Shown: piece by piece, positions 10,920-21,862 of the stretch
Layout of the letters: every line of letters starts with the position of its first letter
Position numbering within the stretch: position 1 is the first letter of the stretch
From: Alopecurus myosuroides
Lineage: Eukaryota > Streptophyta > Magnoliopsida > Poales > Poaceae
Assembly: GCA_028641055.1 (NCBI GenBank)
Contig: CM054060.1
Coordinates: forward strand, 206,670,445-206,734,444
DNA: 64,000 bases
Direction: 5' to 3'
The notes under the pieces: model-generated
Database searches by the model: none
What the model was told of the DNA's origin: nothing
What the model saw: only the letters and a program-made list of their open reading frames with translations
Translations under genes and position numbers: made by a program

Positions 10920-12640
10920 TTATGATCGTTGTGATCTCAAGCAGTGCAGATTACTGAAGTCAGATAACTATATGCAGCAGTATACAGCTATGAGTAGATT
11001 TTGCTACGATAAACCAACTATATCTAAGTTCCATTATATTTTTTTTAAAGGTTGTAGCCAACCTCCAAGAAAATGGCAAGTTTGGTCCTAGCCATTACAA
11101 TGGTTCAATATTCCAGTCCAGCTCAGAGGTTTCATAGACTTTGCAGTGATTGTAGATTCGGGCATTTACTTTACAGACTTTAAAGTTTATGTGAATTAGT
11201 AGTGAAAATCTGTAATTATGTCTTTCTTTAGCCTGCTTTATGAGATTGAAGAATCAGCTTGTTTTCAGTTAAATTACTTTGAAAATGGGCTGATCATGCA
11301 CTAGGTTGTTTACGAAAATGATTGTTTTGCACTGGTTGAGAAGTATTGATCCTATTTGTTTTTTGATCATCATGTTCAGTATTATAGGGTTATAAGAACT
11401 GTACAAATATATATTGTCTATAAGCTGGAAGAGCCAAATCTGATTATTATGTGCTTTAAAGGATGTTCACGGTACCAGTGGGATTTTCAATACTATACAT
11501 GTACTGCTAATTGTCGATTAAAATTGTCTAAGCAAGTCAGTTATGCATGTTGTGTGCTTCTGATGATGTCTATGGTAGTGCTAGAGCTATTTGTGTTATG
11601 GGGCATAGTGTCCTTTCTTTCACTTTTGTTATACTGAATAGCTTGTACTTTTGTATTTATTTTTTCTTTCAACGGTCATCATGCAACCATTTTATGAATT
11701 TGATAGTTATTATTTGTGGTGATCAGGGATAATTAAAAAAATTATTAAAAAATAAACTTTGCTTGCTATGCATGCCCTTTCGCTTCTTTTTGTTTTGTCG
11801 TACCTCCTTCGAGGACATGTTGATTTGTTTGTCTCTTCAAGGCTTGATGTGCGCATTGGCAGCACAGGGATTCGGGACTCACACAAGAAGTTCCATGTCC
11901 CAAAGGTTACCGTGTGTCCCGATGAGACCCCTGCTACACTCTCAAATAATGAAATCTCTAATGAGCCTCACATTCTGGTATGATTTTATTTCTCTGGCCT
12001 TCTTTTTAATTATAAGTGTGCTATAATTGGATTCTTGTGACTATTGATCCTCTTCTCATTTCTTTAACTCATGGTAATATTATACGACGATCAAATGGGC
12101 TGAAGCCTTTATGCCTTGACTAATGTAATATGCTCTGTCCTTTGAAGGTTCTGCAAAGGAGATTGATGATGGCGGGAATGAAGAGCTGCAGCAACTCCGT
12201 CTGCCAGTTCCCAGCAACAAGTGGGTCATGCAAAGCAACAGTATTCCTCTATTAAACGGTAGCTAAATCCTTTTGTAAAGTAATGTAATCTCAAGCGAAG
12301 GTTGGACCTAAATTTTAGCAAACTGTTATCGACCAGTGCTAAATGTATCCAGACTTTTCTACTGGGTTGTAGTTTAGTTTGTCCTGCTAATTTGCTATGT
12401 CCTCTTACATCTATTCATGATCTGAACAAAGCATATTGTTCTATGCATTTACCATACATTCGTGTATTGTCGTCGTTGGCTTTTCTGAACTTCAGATTTT
12501 CCTAGGGCAATAGTATGAACTTAATATCTTCCTAGGGAAAGATAAACAGGTAGAAGTATGATTGCTGACCTCCGTGGTCTGGGAATCTTATAGAATATTG
12601 TGCTGCTATTGTGGCTTTCTTAATTGAAAGCTCGAGCTCA
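10920..12640 (+). other. AT-rich sequence with two exon-like blocks, gene relic unidentified
   Basis: No long frame is present. Two blocks look like plant exons on the plus strand. Block A (11842-11977) follows TCTCTTCAAG and ends at a GTATGA donor, reading LDVRIGSTGIRDSHKKFHVP and onward without a stop. Block B (12148-12258) follows TTTGAAG and ends before GTAGCT. It has an open frame containing EIDDGGNEELQQLRLPVPSN, but this frame joins to block A only with a phase change. Composition is more balanced than in the AT-rich flanks. The protein family was not recognised. It may be a decayed host gene or a captured gene piece. Confidence 0.35.
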
Positions 12641-12677
12641 TCCCTTATTTCGAAAAAATGATTGATGCCAGGTGATA

Positions 12678-12805
12678 TTATGGGGAACCTAACATTTTAG
12701 ATGCTTTGAATGGACAACTGCACAGTGAAATGCTACGCTCAGACCCCAGGCTGAACATACGTTGGGGTTTCTTGGCAGCAGGCGGCTGCGAAGGTGTGGT
12801 CGTGG
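12678..12805 (-). pseudogene. Left part of the interrupted host gene (gypsy-type transposase-like)
   Basis: On the minus strand the frame reads TTTPSQPPAAKKPQRMFSLG and stops at 12678. When the E2 insertion and one copy of its 5-bp duplication are set aside, this frame continues directly and in phase from the coding stretch at 25969-26288. That supports both the E2 boundaries and the reality of the host frame. The product is low-complexity and its function is unknown. Confidence 0.55.
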
Positions 12806-12810
12806 GTTGA

Positions 12811-12927
12811 TGATGTATCCCATCGTATTCCACCAAGCACAACATCGATACGCAACAAGGTGAACTCACTCCTATCTCCGTACGTTTCCGGTGACTTGGT
12901 GAACGGTGCTCTACATCATGAAATACC
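12811..12927 (+). repeat. E2 5' LTR, first segment
   Basis: This segment matches the start of the 3' LTR at 24960 with a few substitutions, then breaks at the 5-bp sequence ATACC (12923-12927), where S1 is inserted. The LTR resumes at 18969. Confidence 0.9.
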
Positions 12928-15900
12928 TGTAACATCCTAGTGTTTGGGAGGTTATAAGGATCTAAATTTAATATGTGCATTTGCAAAGCATGCATCTAAA
13001 AGTACGGGAAATTTTGGCGCGAAAGTTTGAACAAAGCAAAGTGACCAAAGTTTCACCTGACATGATGAAATAGGTCTAGTTCATCTAATCAGGAGTACAT
13101 TTGGAGTGATCTTTATAACATAGCATCTCTATAAAACCCAAGTCATCTGGTTACATAAACCATGATGGGTTCTGACCAACACAAACTCTTAACAATCTTA
13201 ACCAAAAGTCTTTAAGTGACTTGGGATAATTAATTAGGTATTAACAACCCAAAGAGGGGTGAGTACCCAAATCACACAAGTGATGATCACACTTCCACAA
13301 GATCATAATGCACAACTTCACCATCTCATCAATAGAGATGTTATCTCCTATAAAATAACAACTCCCTAAGTTATCAATTCATTTCCACAACATCTCTCTA
13401 AATCATCTCATAACTATCAGGTGAACTATCACAACTACATAACCAAGAATCAATAAAACACTACTGATACAAACAAGTGTTAACTCAAAACCCACAAGTG
13501 GTAATGATATAATACTTGTATTAATATATTTATCGAATATGTACATATCTCATGAACCATAAAAGAAGTATCTTAAAGGATAGATAAATCTTCTTAAACT
13601 ATTGCTAAACCTTGATCATTACATATGATATCCAAAACCTTTATGCCTGCACCAGAAATACAAATCTAGAATATAAAATCACAGCATGGCACCCTGAGTA
13701 ACCAATTAACAACCATGATCAAAGCCTTTAAGCTCAATCACTTTCACAGGCTCATTGTTTTAATCACCTTAAGCAAGTGATCATATGAAAGCTCAACACA
13801 TCAAGGAACCATCTGATCAACTTACTATCGTAAGTTATCATTTCATTAGCATTCCACACTCCTATTCAAAGTCAACAAATCAACAACTAAAGTATCTATG
13901 GATACAAGTAATGAATAACAACAAGATATAACCTCTATTAGAGGAATTGGATTGAAAGCTAAATAAAACCAATCATGTATGAGACAAGTGTCTATCTTAT
14001 GGGAAGCCAAACAAGAAGTATATGGAAGGATAATAAAAGCATGAGTTAACTCATAATCTAGATCTTATTATTTTGTATAAATCATTTTATCTTGTTATTC
14101 TTTAATCCTCTCTAAGACTTTCTGCAAGAGAAGCAACCCACAAGACAGAAGGAACTACCACATGAAGATATCCAAGAAGATTATTTAGAGTGAGCTAGAA
14201 TTGCTACTCTAAGCTTCTATAAGAGTACTTGGAAACTCTTATATATTGATCTGATCTTATTAACACTCTTGAAACGGTGTGATACTCCAATGTTAGTGTT
14301 ATATAGAAGTAGTTTGGTAACAAGTTTCTAGACCTTGTTAACAGATCACTTTTGTATACTCAAACAATTGAGTGTCATATACAAACAAACAAAAGGTTGA
14401 ATAACCTAGTACATCTCAGTCTCTTGTATATGAAAAGTAATTTGGGGACAAGCCTTGCAACCTTGTCAACAAATTCTTCTTATATGCTTAAGGCTAACTG
14501 ATGTCATAAATTACACCTACACTCCTTTTGTCATTAACCAATAGAAAGAATAACATTAAGGAAACAAGAAACCACAATATAATCATCTAAGTGAAATCTT
14601 TGCTTGGAATAAATGTTTGTTCTCACCACAAGGGTGAGATAGTTGAAGATTGAATCCAAGAGATGATATTACTTGCAATTGACATAAGGTGAAAACAGAA
14701 GGCTAGTGGAAACTAGAGATAAGAACATCAAGGAACAGAAGACCACAGGAAGCAACACTGCATCAGTAAGGGAGCATAAGAATTTATCCAGTGAGACATT
14801 AGGATATAATAGAGAATCATTAACCTCTGTCAAGCTCATCAGAAATGATGAACTTATAATAACATCTTTAATGGAAATAACTATCAAGTATGGGATAATA
14901 ACAAGTCATTAGATCCACATGTCTTGATATGTGGAGGTAGATGAAAGCAAGCTTAAAACCTTGTTTTCCAAATCCTTTTCATATGTAAGACTAACAGATG
15001 ATAACAGATATTCAACTAAATATAACCATACAAATGATTTCATGTCCTTAAACAACATGAGATAATACCCACACTTGGAAACTGGTGGAAAACAAACAAA
15101 TAAGATTCCAAAACCACACATGTTTTCCATTTGATCAAGTACTGAAAACAGTAAACATAGATTACACATACCTCAGTAAAATGTCAACCAATCTTGCTCA
15201 GAGTTTCAATTAGGAAAATAACAAAGTCCATAAAAGAAAACAAATCCATTTCCTACTCAAAAGCATTGGGTATGTCATGGAATAAAATGCCCTAATTGGG
15301 TGCATTTCATCACTATATATAAAAACACTACTCACTAGTGTTACCAAACCATTTTCCATAAGGGATTATACCTAAAAGTGTCCAACTATGATACACCACC
15401 TTGGTATCCACAAGATGGAGTGTGTACTTTTATTAAACATGCTTTACCATAATTTTAAAGCCATTAAATAAATTAAAAGAGGAGAAAACAACAAAATCAC
15501 TTAATCTAGCACCCTAAATAACAAATACAAATATTAATCAAATTCACCAAAGGTGAGATGTAAAATTTGATGAGGAATTCAAATATATTTTTTATTAATT
15601 TTTATGTCTACAAATAAGCCCTGAAAACAGTGTTTTCTTCTCAGTTTTAAAGACAGAAGGACCTAGAGGTAAATAATAGAAACTTCAGGGGGTTATTGTA
15701 AGGTGGCATTTTCTTTTCTTTCTTCTCCAACGCCGGCCAGAAGGCAGGCGCGGTGGAACTCGCGTCACCGCCGCCGTGTCACCTCCTGCTTGTCGTTCTC
15801 GCGCAAGGATAAGGCCGGGAGAGGCCGTGACCCTCCTCTCTTCCTCTCACTCACTCCATCTCTCGCTGTCTCTCTCTCTGGAACCGGAACTCAAACGCTA

Positions 15901-18900
15901 ACCCTAACCCGCTCGGACGTCGGCCATCGCCGTCGATTCCGACCATCCCAGGAGGAGCTGAGCACACCATCGGGTGCGCGATGACCTCCTCTACCGCCGT
16001 GGTGAGCCTCGTTTGCAGGGATGGTGGGAGGCCGAAGAATTTGGCCAATCCCTTTCTCACTGCCGCCGGCGACCGTGGCCGATTCCCGTCGATTGCGGGC
16101 ACCACTTGCTACCCCGACCGCATCCTCGAGCTGCTGGTGAGCTTACACGCATTCGGGTGCCTCTCGTTTGGTTAATAGGGGCCAATTGCATGGAGATCAT
16201 CAAAGACCGCCGCCGTCCGCCGCACTGGAGCTCGCCGCCGGCGACCCCTTGACCATATGGTCATGCCGCCACCACCCCTGCACTCGCCGTGGGCTCCTCT
16301 ACAAAGGGGAACAACTCATTCGCGTCAATTTGTCGTGGTTTGATGGATTGAAATCCATCTGTGGAGATCAAGCTCTGGTGATGTCATTGTGACATCACCA
16401 TGACGTCAAGTCTACTTTTCTTTTTCCTTTTCTTTTGTTTTTGATTTAAAAATCAATATGACAGGTGGGACCCACCTGTCAATTTGAAATAGAGCAGAAA
16501 TTAATTAAACCTTATTAATTCAATAACTTTAATTATGTTTATGAGAAAAATATGAGATAGATATAGAAATGTTTAGAAAAATACAATTTAAATGATTATC
16601 AACTTTTCAAAAATGTTTAAACAGATTTAAATTTAAATATTTTCTTTAATTAAATTAAATCATTTAAAATTGAGAAAAATAATAAATAATTCATAAAATC
16701 AGAAAAATACAAGTTATATACCAAAATGCTCCAAATGACATATACAACTCATCTATGATGTTTTCATAGTCATTTGATCAAGCTTTCATGCATGCAATGT
16801 TTTGCCTAGTCATTTAAATCATTTATAATTAATAAATTAATAATTTATTCAAATATTTTCAGAAAAACATTGGATGATATACCAAATTAAAGAGAACAAC
16901 ATTTCCAACTCAAATATGTCAATTGTAAAATATTTTATTTAACTTCTAAACTTGTTCTTTTATGAGTATGCTGAAATTCTATAATGTTTTATTACAACCA
17001 GAAACTATTACCACAACATTATTTTCTTTATTAATAAAAACCTCATGTTTTCAAAACTACTAAACCTATCATCACAAGTTATTAGAAAGTATTGTGATGA
17101 TAGAATTAGTTGTATTAGATCCTTATTTTCAAATAAACTTGATGACATTAGCTCTACACTTTTGAACATAAAATAAAATGTGTTTGTTACCTATACAATA
17201 GTTATTTTCCATGTGTTGTTGTTTTGTTATCTAATCTAGTGATAAACACTTCTAACTAAACAGAATAACAATTGTTTGATAAGTAAAAGTGAAACACATG
17301 TAAGTCTAAAATAACTAACAACCACATCACCACGAGTAATGAAACCATTCACCTAAAACCTGTGTGCTTAAGATATCATATCAAACGTGGCATACACTTG
17401 TAAGTTGGGGTGTTTTCCAGGGTAATTCACGTTGCATCTCATTACTATGCATGTATCATCTTGCCAGTGTTTTCTGTAGTCCTTACCGGGACTACTTTGC
17501 TATCTTTCAGATATCGGGATTTCCTACGAGGCCCTTGAACCCGAAGACATTGATTATTATGGTTATTTCAATCTCAGGCAAGTTCATCACTTGCTCATAT
17601 CCTTTGCAGTACTTCATAACAAACTAATTGCAAAAACCCTATCGTCTTATCACCTACTCTCAAAAGAATGCATGATCCTATTTTTATAATAATATGACTA
17701 ATTGAATGACTACCCGAGTGGTAGTGTTATGTTTGGTGGGCGGATGGAACCATGGTAAGATGAATAGGTCAAAGGAAGGTTCCATCTGCACGGGAACGTA
17801 TTACCTAGGAATTAATCACAAATGCCGTCAGAACTCGGTGCGCCGTAAATACCGCGTTAACCATGGGTCTTCTATGGGGGGAGTAAGTAAGCTGTGATAC
17901 TTTTCTCGTTCGCATGTCAACGGGCTGCCAGAGACGTACGCTGTAGGTTCTGCGGGACTACATGCACATGGGTGGGATCCCTTAATTCCCACGGACTCTG
18001 CGGGTCTATGATGGTCTGCCAGGGGCGCGTAGATATCCATCGTGAGGGGTGGAATCAGGCGTTCAACCTGCTGGCAGAAATGGGTGGGCATGCGGTGTGC
18101 GGAGAAGCACGGTTTGGCTTGGACCAACAACCGGGCCCCACACCTGAGTGGGAGTGGACAGGATCTCGAGCCTGGTTGTGCAACATGGTCTTGGTCGTCC
18201 ATGGGTAAAGTAACGCACCTCTGCAGAGTGTAAAAGGATGTGGCATGTTACCCCCTGTTCCGGGAAGGAACTGCGAACGCTACAGGAAAGGCAACTCCAT
18301 GAAGTTCTAGCTCCTGTGATGGTCTGGCGGGCATAGTTTTCGGAAGTAAAAGCAACCTCTTGAAGAAAGTTTTACAAAACCTTGCATTATCTTATGACTC
18401 TTTCGAGTCTAAAGCTGTAGTTAGTGCATCAAACTAACCACTATATATCATGAACTTGCTGAGTAACGCTCGTTACTCATTCGATCCCGTTTGACCCCTT
18501 GCTTAGAGTTGAAGCCTGAGGGAAGTTGTCATCGTGAAGCCATCACTACCTCATGAAGCCAGATGGAGTCATATCTTACTTAGTCAGGAAAGCATCGTCA
18601 CCAACAACGCTGATGGAGGAGAAGCTATCAAGGTGTAGATGGAGTCCATTCTTGGACTTAGATGTTCAAGCCATAGATTAGGGCTGACATCAGCCATAGT
18701 AGATTTAGTTCTAAGCTAGGGTTTTTCCCCAGCTTGGACTTCGAATTGCTTCTTCTGATGTTTCATTTGTATGAGATCTTCTTGATTCATCAAAGAGATT
18801 CTCAAGATTTTGTAATGAAGTTTGTATCCTATAGTTTTGCCTGGTCCCGCTGTGTTTCTGTTGTACTACTCTGATGGATGTAATATTCACAGGTAAGTCC

Positions 18901-18963
18901 TTCTGTCAGTATTATGTCATCGACTTGCGCACTACACATGCAGTGGTGTGTTGGGTCACCACA
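12928..18963 (+). mobile_element. S1, 6.0-kb solo-LTR-like insertion inside the E2 5' LTR
   Basis: It starts TGTAACATCC, ends GGGTCACCACA and is flanked by the 5-bp duplication ATACC (12923-12927 and 18964-18968). It has no protein-coding domain, primer-binding site or second terminal repeat that could be seen. Its layout resembles the 4.2-kb LTR of T1: TGTAACATCC at the start, long AT-rich stretches and a GC-rich central block (about 15.7-16.3 kb). A solo LTR of a long-LTR chromovirus, left by LTR-LTR recombination, is the best reading. A large non-coding LTR derivative is the alternative. Short frames in it look random. Confidence 0.75.
14290..15010. repeat. Imperfect internal repeats in S1
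   Basis: Segments near 14310-14400, 14410-14520 and 14940-15020 share an order of motifs: TTTGG(T/G)(A/G)ACAAG, CCTTGT(T/C)AAC, then a CATATA/TCATAA tail. This suggests old degenerate tandem copies of roughly 110-120 bases. Similarity was judged by eye only. Confidence 0.35.
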
Positions 18964-19119
18964 ATACCCCTCTGCATGCATAGGTGGGATCACCACATGG
19001 AGACCCAAGATGGTGCCCAAGATGCTCAAGAACACATCCAAGAAGGTGCACATGAAGCTAGGAAGAACGTGGGTGAAGACGGCGTCAAGATCGGAGTTCC
19101 GAGGAGGAAGAACGGAGGG

Positions 19120-19435
19120 AAAAGGGGTCTCCCGGCCTCCCCCCCCCCCCCCCCCCCCCGCGGGCCAGGCCGGCCTCCCCCCTTCCCAGGCCGCCCCCCT
19201 GCCCGAGCAGGCCGGCCTCCCTCTCGCCCACCCCTGCCTCGGGCTGGCCTCCTAGGCCGGCCCCCTACCCGAGCCGCCCGGCCTACAGGCCGGCCTGCCT
19301 CCCCCCACCCCGGCCCCAGGTCGGGCACCCAACAGAAGGGGCCGGCCTGCAGGCCGGCCTGCCTCCTCCCCACCCCGGCCCCAGGCCGGGCTCCAGGCCG
19401 GCCAGGCCGGCTCCCAGGCCGGTGTGGCCCCAAAA
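19120..19435 (+). repeat. GC-rich GGCCGG minisatellite in the E2 5' LTR
   Basis: Irregular units of CAGGCCGGCCTGC and CCCCGGCCCCAGG repeat across about 300 bases, in the position equivalent to 4340-4672 in E1 and 25240-25460 in the 3' LTR. Copy number differs between the two LTRs of the same element, which points to slippage or unequal exchange after insertion. Confidence 0.85.
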
Positions 19436-19487
19436 TGCCCGGAATTTGCCCGTTTTTGCACCGTTTCGACCCCGTTTCGACCCCGAG

Positions 19488-19495
19488 CTATATAA
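19488..19495 (+). promoter_or_regulatory. TATA box of the E2 5' LTR
   Basis: CTATATAA lies about 55 bases downstream of the GC-rich block and upstream of TCTAGGGTTTAGGG. The same box occurs at 25521. It is the likely start region for E2 transcription. Confidence 0.6.
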
Positions 19496-19932
19496 GGGAC
19501 CCCGGTGGCTAGATCTAGGGTTTAGGGATGATTTGAGAACTTCGTGCTTTGCCCTTGTATCCCTCTTGTGAGGTGACTCCTCTTACGAGGCTACTCCTAC
19601 GATGTGTATCTAGGACCGTATCAAGATCTCTCCAAGGAGCTACTCTTTCACCTCGTGATTCTAGTAGTGCTTGCCAACCTTTCCCTTTGGGCTTCTGTTG
19701 GATCGGTGGACCGACCGGTGAGAGGAATCGGTTTCAATTAGCGTGTTGTTGACTTGGGTTTGCGATCCCTCGTAGGCTTCACGAGTTATCTTCCCCCTTT
19801 TGTGTTTCCACGCGTTTGCCCTCGATTCCCCCTCTTGTGTTCATCGTGTTCATCGCGTTCTTCGTGCGTTCTTCGTTCGTGCTTGTCGATTCGTGAAGAT
19901 CGGGCCAACTTAGAGGTCAACACCTCATCATC

Positions 19933-19945
19933 TGGTATCCAGAGC
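19933..19945 (+). other. E2 primer-binding site
   Basis: TGGTATCCAGAGC follows the LTR end after two bases. It is complementary to the 3' end of initiator methionine tRNA except for an inserted C, the same variant as in E1. Confidence 0.8.
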
Positions 19946-21139
19946 TAGATTGACACGAATCCGACACCCCATCCCCTCCCCTACCACCAATTTTTCTTCT
20001 ATCCACCATAAATTCGAAAATTTCACAAAAATAGCCACAAAGGGATTTTGACCGATCTGTTGATTCGTTGAGTTTTTCGTGGTTTTGCTTCACAGATTTG
20101 TCGCCAAATACCATTCCCCATCTTTCCATTTAGCCACTTTTCCCAAATTCGCCCAAAAAATTTCTTGATTTTGAAGCAATTTCGAATTTGAGCCAAAATC
20201 TCAGCTCTTCGATTTCCCGACAGATTTTGAAACTTGTTTTTCTTTGTCGTTTTTTATCCGAATTGAGTGCAACAAAGTGCTACGCGACGCCCACGACATC
20301 ACCTACGCTTCCACATCAACGGATCGCCACGACATCGACTCCCCCACGGTCGCAAGTTCGTGATCATCAATAAGAGAGGTATAACTTGTTTCCGCTTGAA
20401 CCACCCCACCCCATTGTGTTACTTACCTATTCGGACTAGTTCTTTTTACACCGCTTGGCATCGCATTTGTCGCATCGAGAGTGAGAGGTTAGAGCTTGTG
20501 AGAGATTAGCTACCGAGTAGGCATTGGCACTTTGGAATCCATCAAAAAGAGAAAATCAAAAAAAGAGAAAAAGAGAAAATAGAAAAAGAAGCAAAAGGAT
20601 CGGTGCCAATTGCTTTCCATTGTAGGAACGTGTAGCATTGCGTCGCAAAAGAGAAAGAGTGACCGATTACCACGGTGCAAATCTTGTTGCCTTTTCAAAT
20701 TTGCGGTTCGAGCTAGCGTCCTCTTTGAGTTAGTGTGGCATTGAGCATTAGTCTATGTTAGGTCCATTTCATTCTTCGCTCGTCCATTGGTCGCACTAAC
20801 CCCATTTTTCCCTTGCGTGTGTGTGTTCCACCATATTTCCATCCTATAGGTTTGGTTTTCTGCTAACTTTTCTTTGAATTTTCTCCACGATTGACAACAA
20901 ACTTTTCTTCGGTTTTGTCGATTTTTTCTCGCCACTTTCCTAACCTATTTGCCATCCACCAATAAGCCGTGTGTGTTTTGGAGCGTGTTTTCGGGATCTT
21001 TCGAACTCAAGTCACTTCATTCTTTTTGCTATCGGTTTCTCTTAGCTTGGTCCACTAGTTTCCAACATTTGCTAAAAGGTGAGGGTTGAGCTCTTAGGTC
21101 CTCACACTCTATATATATACTTGCGCTTGTTGACTAACC
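19946..21139 (+). other. E2 untranslated leader
   Basis: About 1.2 kb of leader without a convincing frame. It is T-rich and begins with sequence shared with E1 (to about 20042), which E1 then lacks. Such leaders usually hold packaging and dimerisation signals, but none can be assigned from sequence alone. Confidence 0.6.
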
Positions 21140-21862
21140 ATGTATAGCGAGAGCGAAGACTTTGGAGGCCATGATGATCATGATGAGTCCATGATGAACC
21201 ACTACGACTACAACGAGCTAGACATGGACCTCCACTCCTATGAGCACGACGTGGTGGACGACCACTACTCCGAGCACGACATCGTGGATGACCACTACTA
21301 CGAGCATGACATGGTGGATCACCACCACTACTACGACCACGACGTCGAGCTCTACACCGACTACTCCTCCCAAAGCATCATCGACATGGAGGAGTACCAC
21401 AACCACCACGCCGACTTCAAATCCATGAGCTTCACCGACATGAACCACTACTACAACTACGACATCGCAAGCTTGGATAACGAGATGGAGCCATGCTACA
21501 CCGACAACGCATCCACAACCATGACGGAGTACGACACCAACAACGACTCCCCAAGCTACTTCGACTCCGACATGGATGAGCTCACTTACAAGAACTTCCT
21601 CGCCAAGCTTCGATTGTCAAGAAACTCCGATGGTTCATGCTCGCCACCAAGGAACTTCAAGGAGAATGCCAAGACCAAGACACGACAACGACCTTCAACC
21701 TCAAGATGGCGCAACGACAAGAAATCTGACAAGTTGGCAACGTCGAGATGGTCTCCTTCAACATCAAGACGGCGCCACAAGAAGGACATCATTGAGGCCC
21801 CATCTAGCGAGAAGGCCAAGAAGCCAAGGCATCCAAATGACTTTCGGAGTCATCCCACATGA
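21140..21862 (+). CDS. E2 ORF A, Asp/His/Tyr-rich protein of 240 residues
   Basis: ATG 21140 is the first start after the leader. The first 110 residues are extremely acidic and rich in His and Tyr and contain a short tandem repeat around EHDVVDDHY, EHDIVDDHY and EHDMVDHHH (residues about 34-66). The C-terminal 70 residues turn strongly basic (SRWRNDKKSDKLATSRWSPS, SRRRHKKD), which suits RNA binding. The position directly after the leader is that of gag, but no capsid domain was recognised. It overlaps ORF B by 287 bases in another frame. His-rich repeats could bind metal, which is speculation. No named family was recognised. Confidence 0.6.
   Translation: MYSESEDFGGHDDHDESMMNHYDYNELDMDLHSYEHDVVDDHYSEHDIVDDHYYEHDMVDHHHYYDHDVELYTDYSSQSIIDMEEYHNHHADFKSMSFTDMNHYYNYDIASLDNEMEPCYTDNASTTMTEYDTNNDSPSYFDSDMDELTYKNFLAKLRLSRNSDGSCSPPRNFKENAKTKTRQRPSTSRWRNDKKSDKLATSRWSPSTSRRRHKKDIIEAPSSEKAKKPRHPNDFRSHPT

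Larger units (their letters stand above)
18969..19930 (+). repeat. E2 5' LTR, second segment
   Basis: The LTR resumes with CCTCTGCATGCATAGG and runs to CACCTCATCA just before the primer-binding site. It is longer than the corresponding part of the 3' LTR because the GC-rich block (about 19130-19430) carries extra repeat units. A C-homopolymer lies at about 19140-19158. The part from the TATA box to the end is almost identical to the 3' LTR. Confidence 0.9.

Noticed and set aside
21218..21448. Val/His-rich minus-strand frame opposite E2 ORF A
   Set aside because: It is the shadow of the Asp/His repeat on the other strand.
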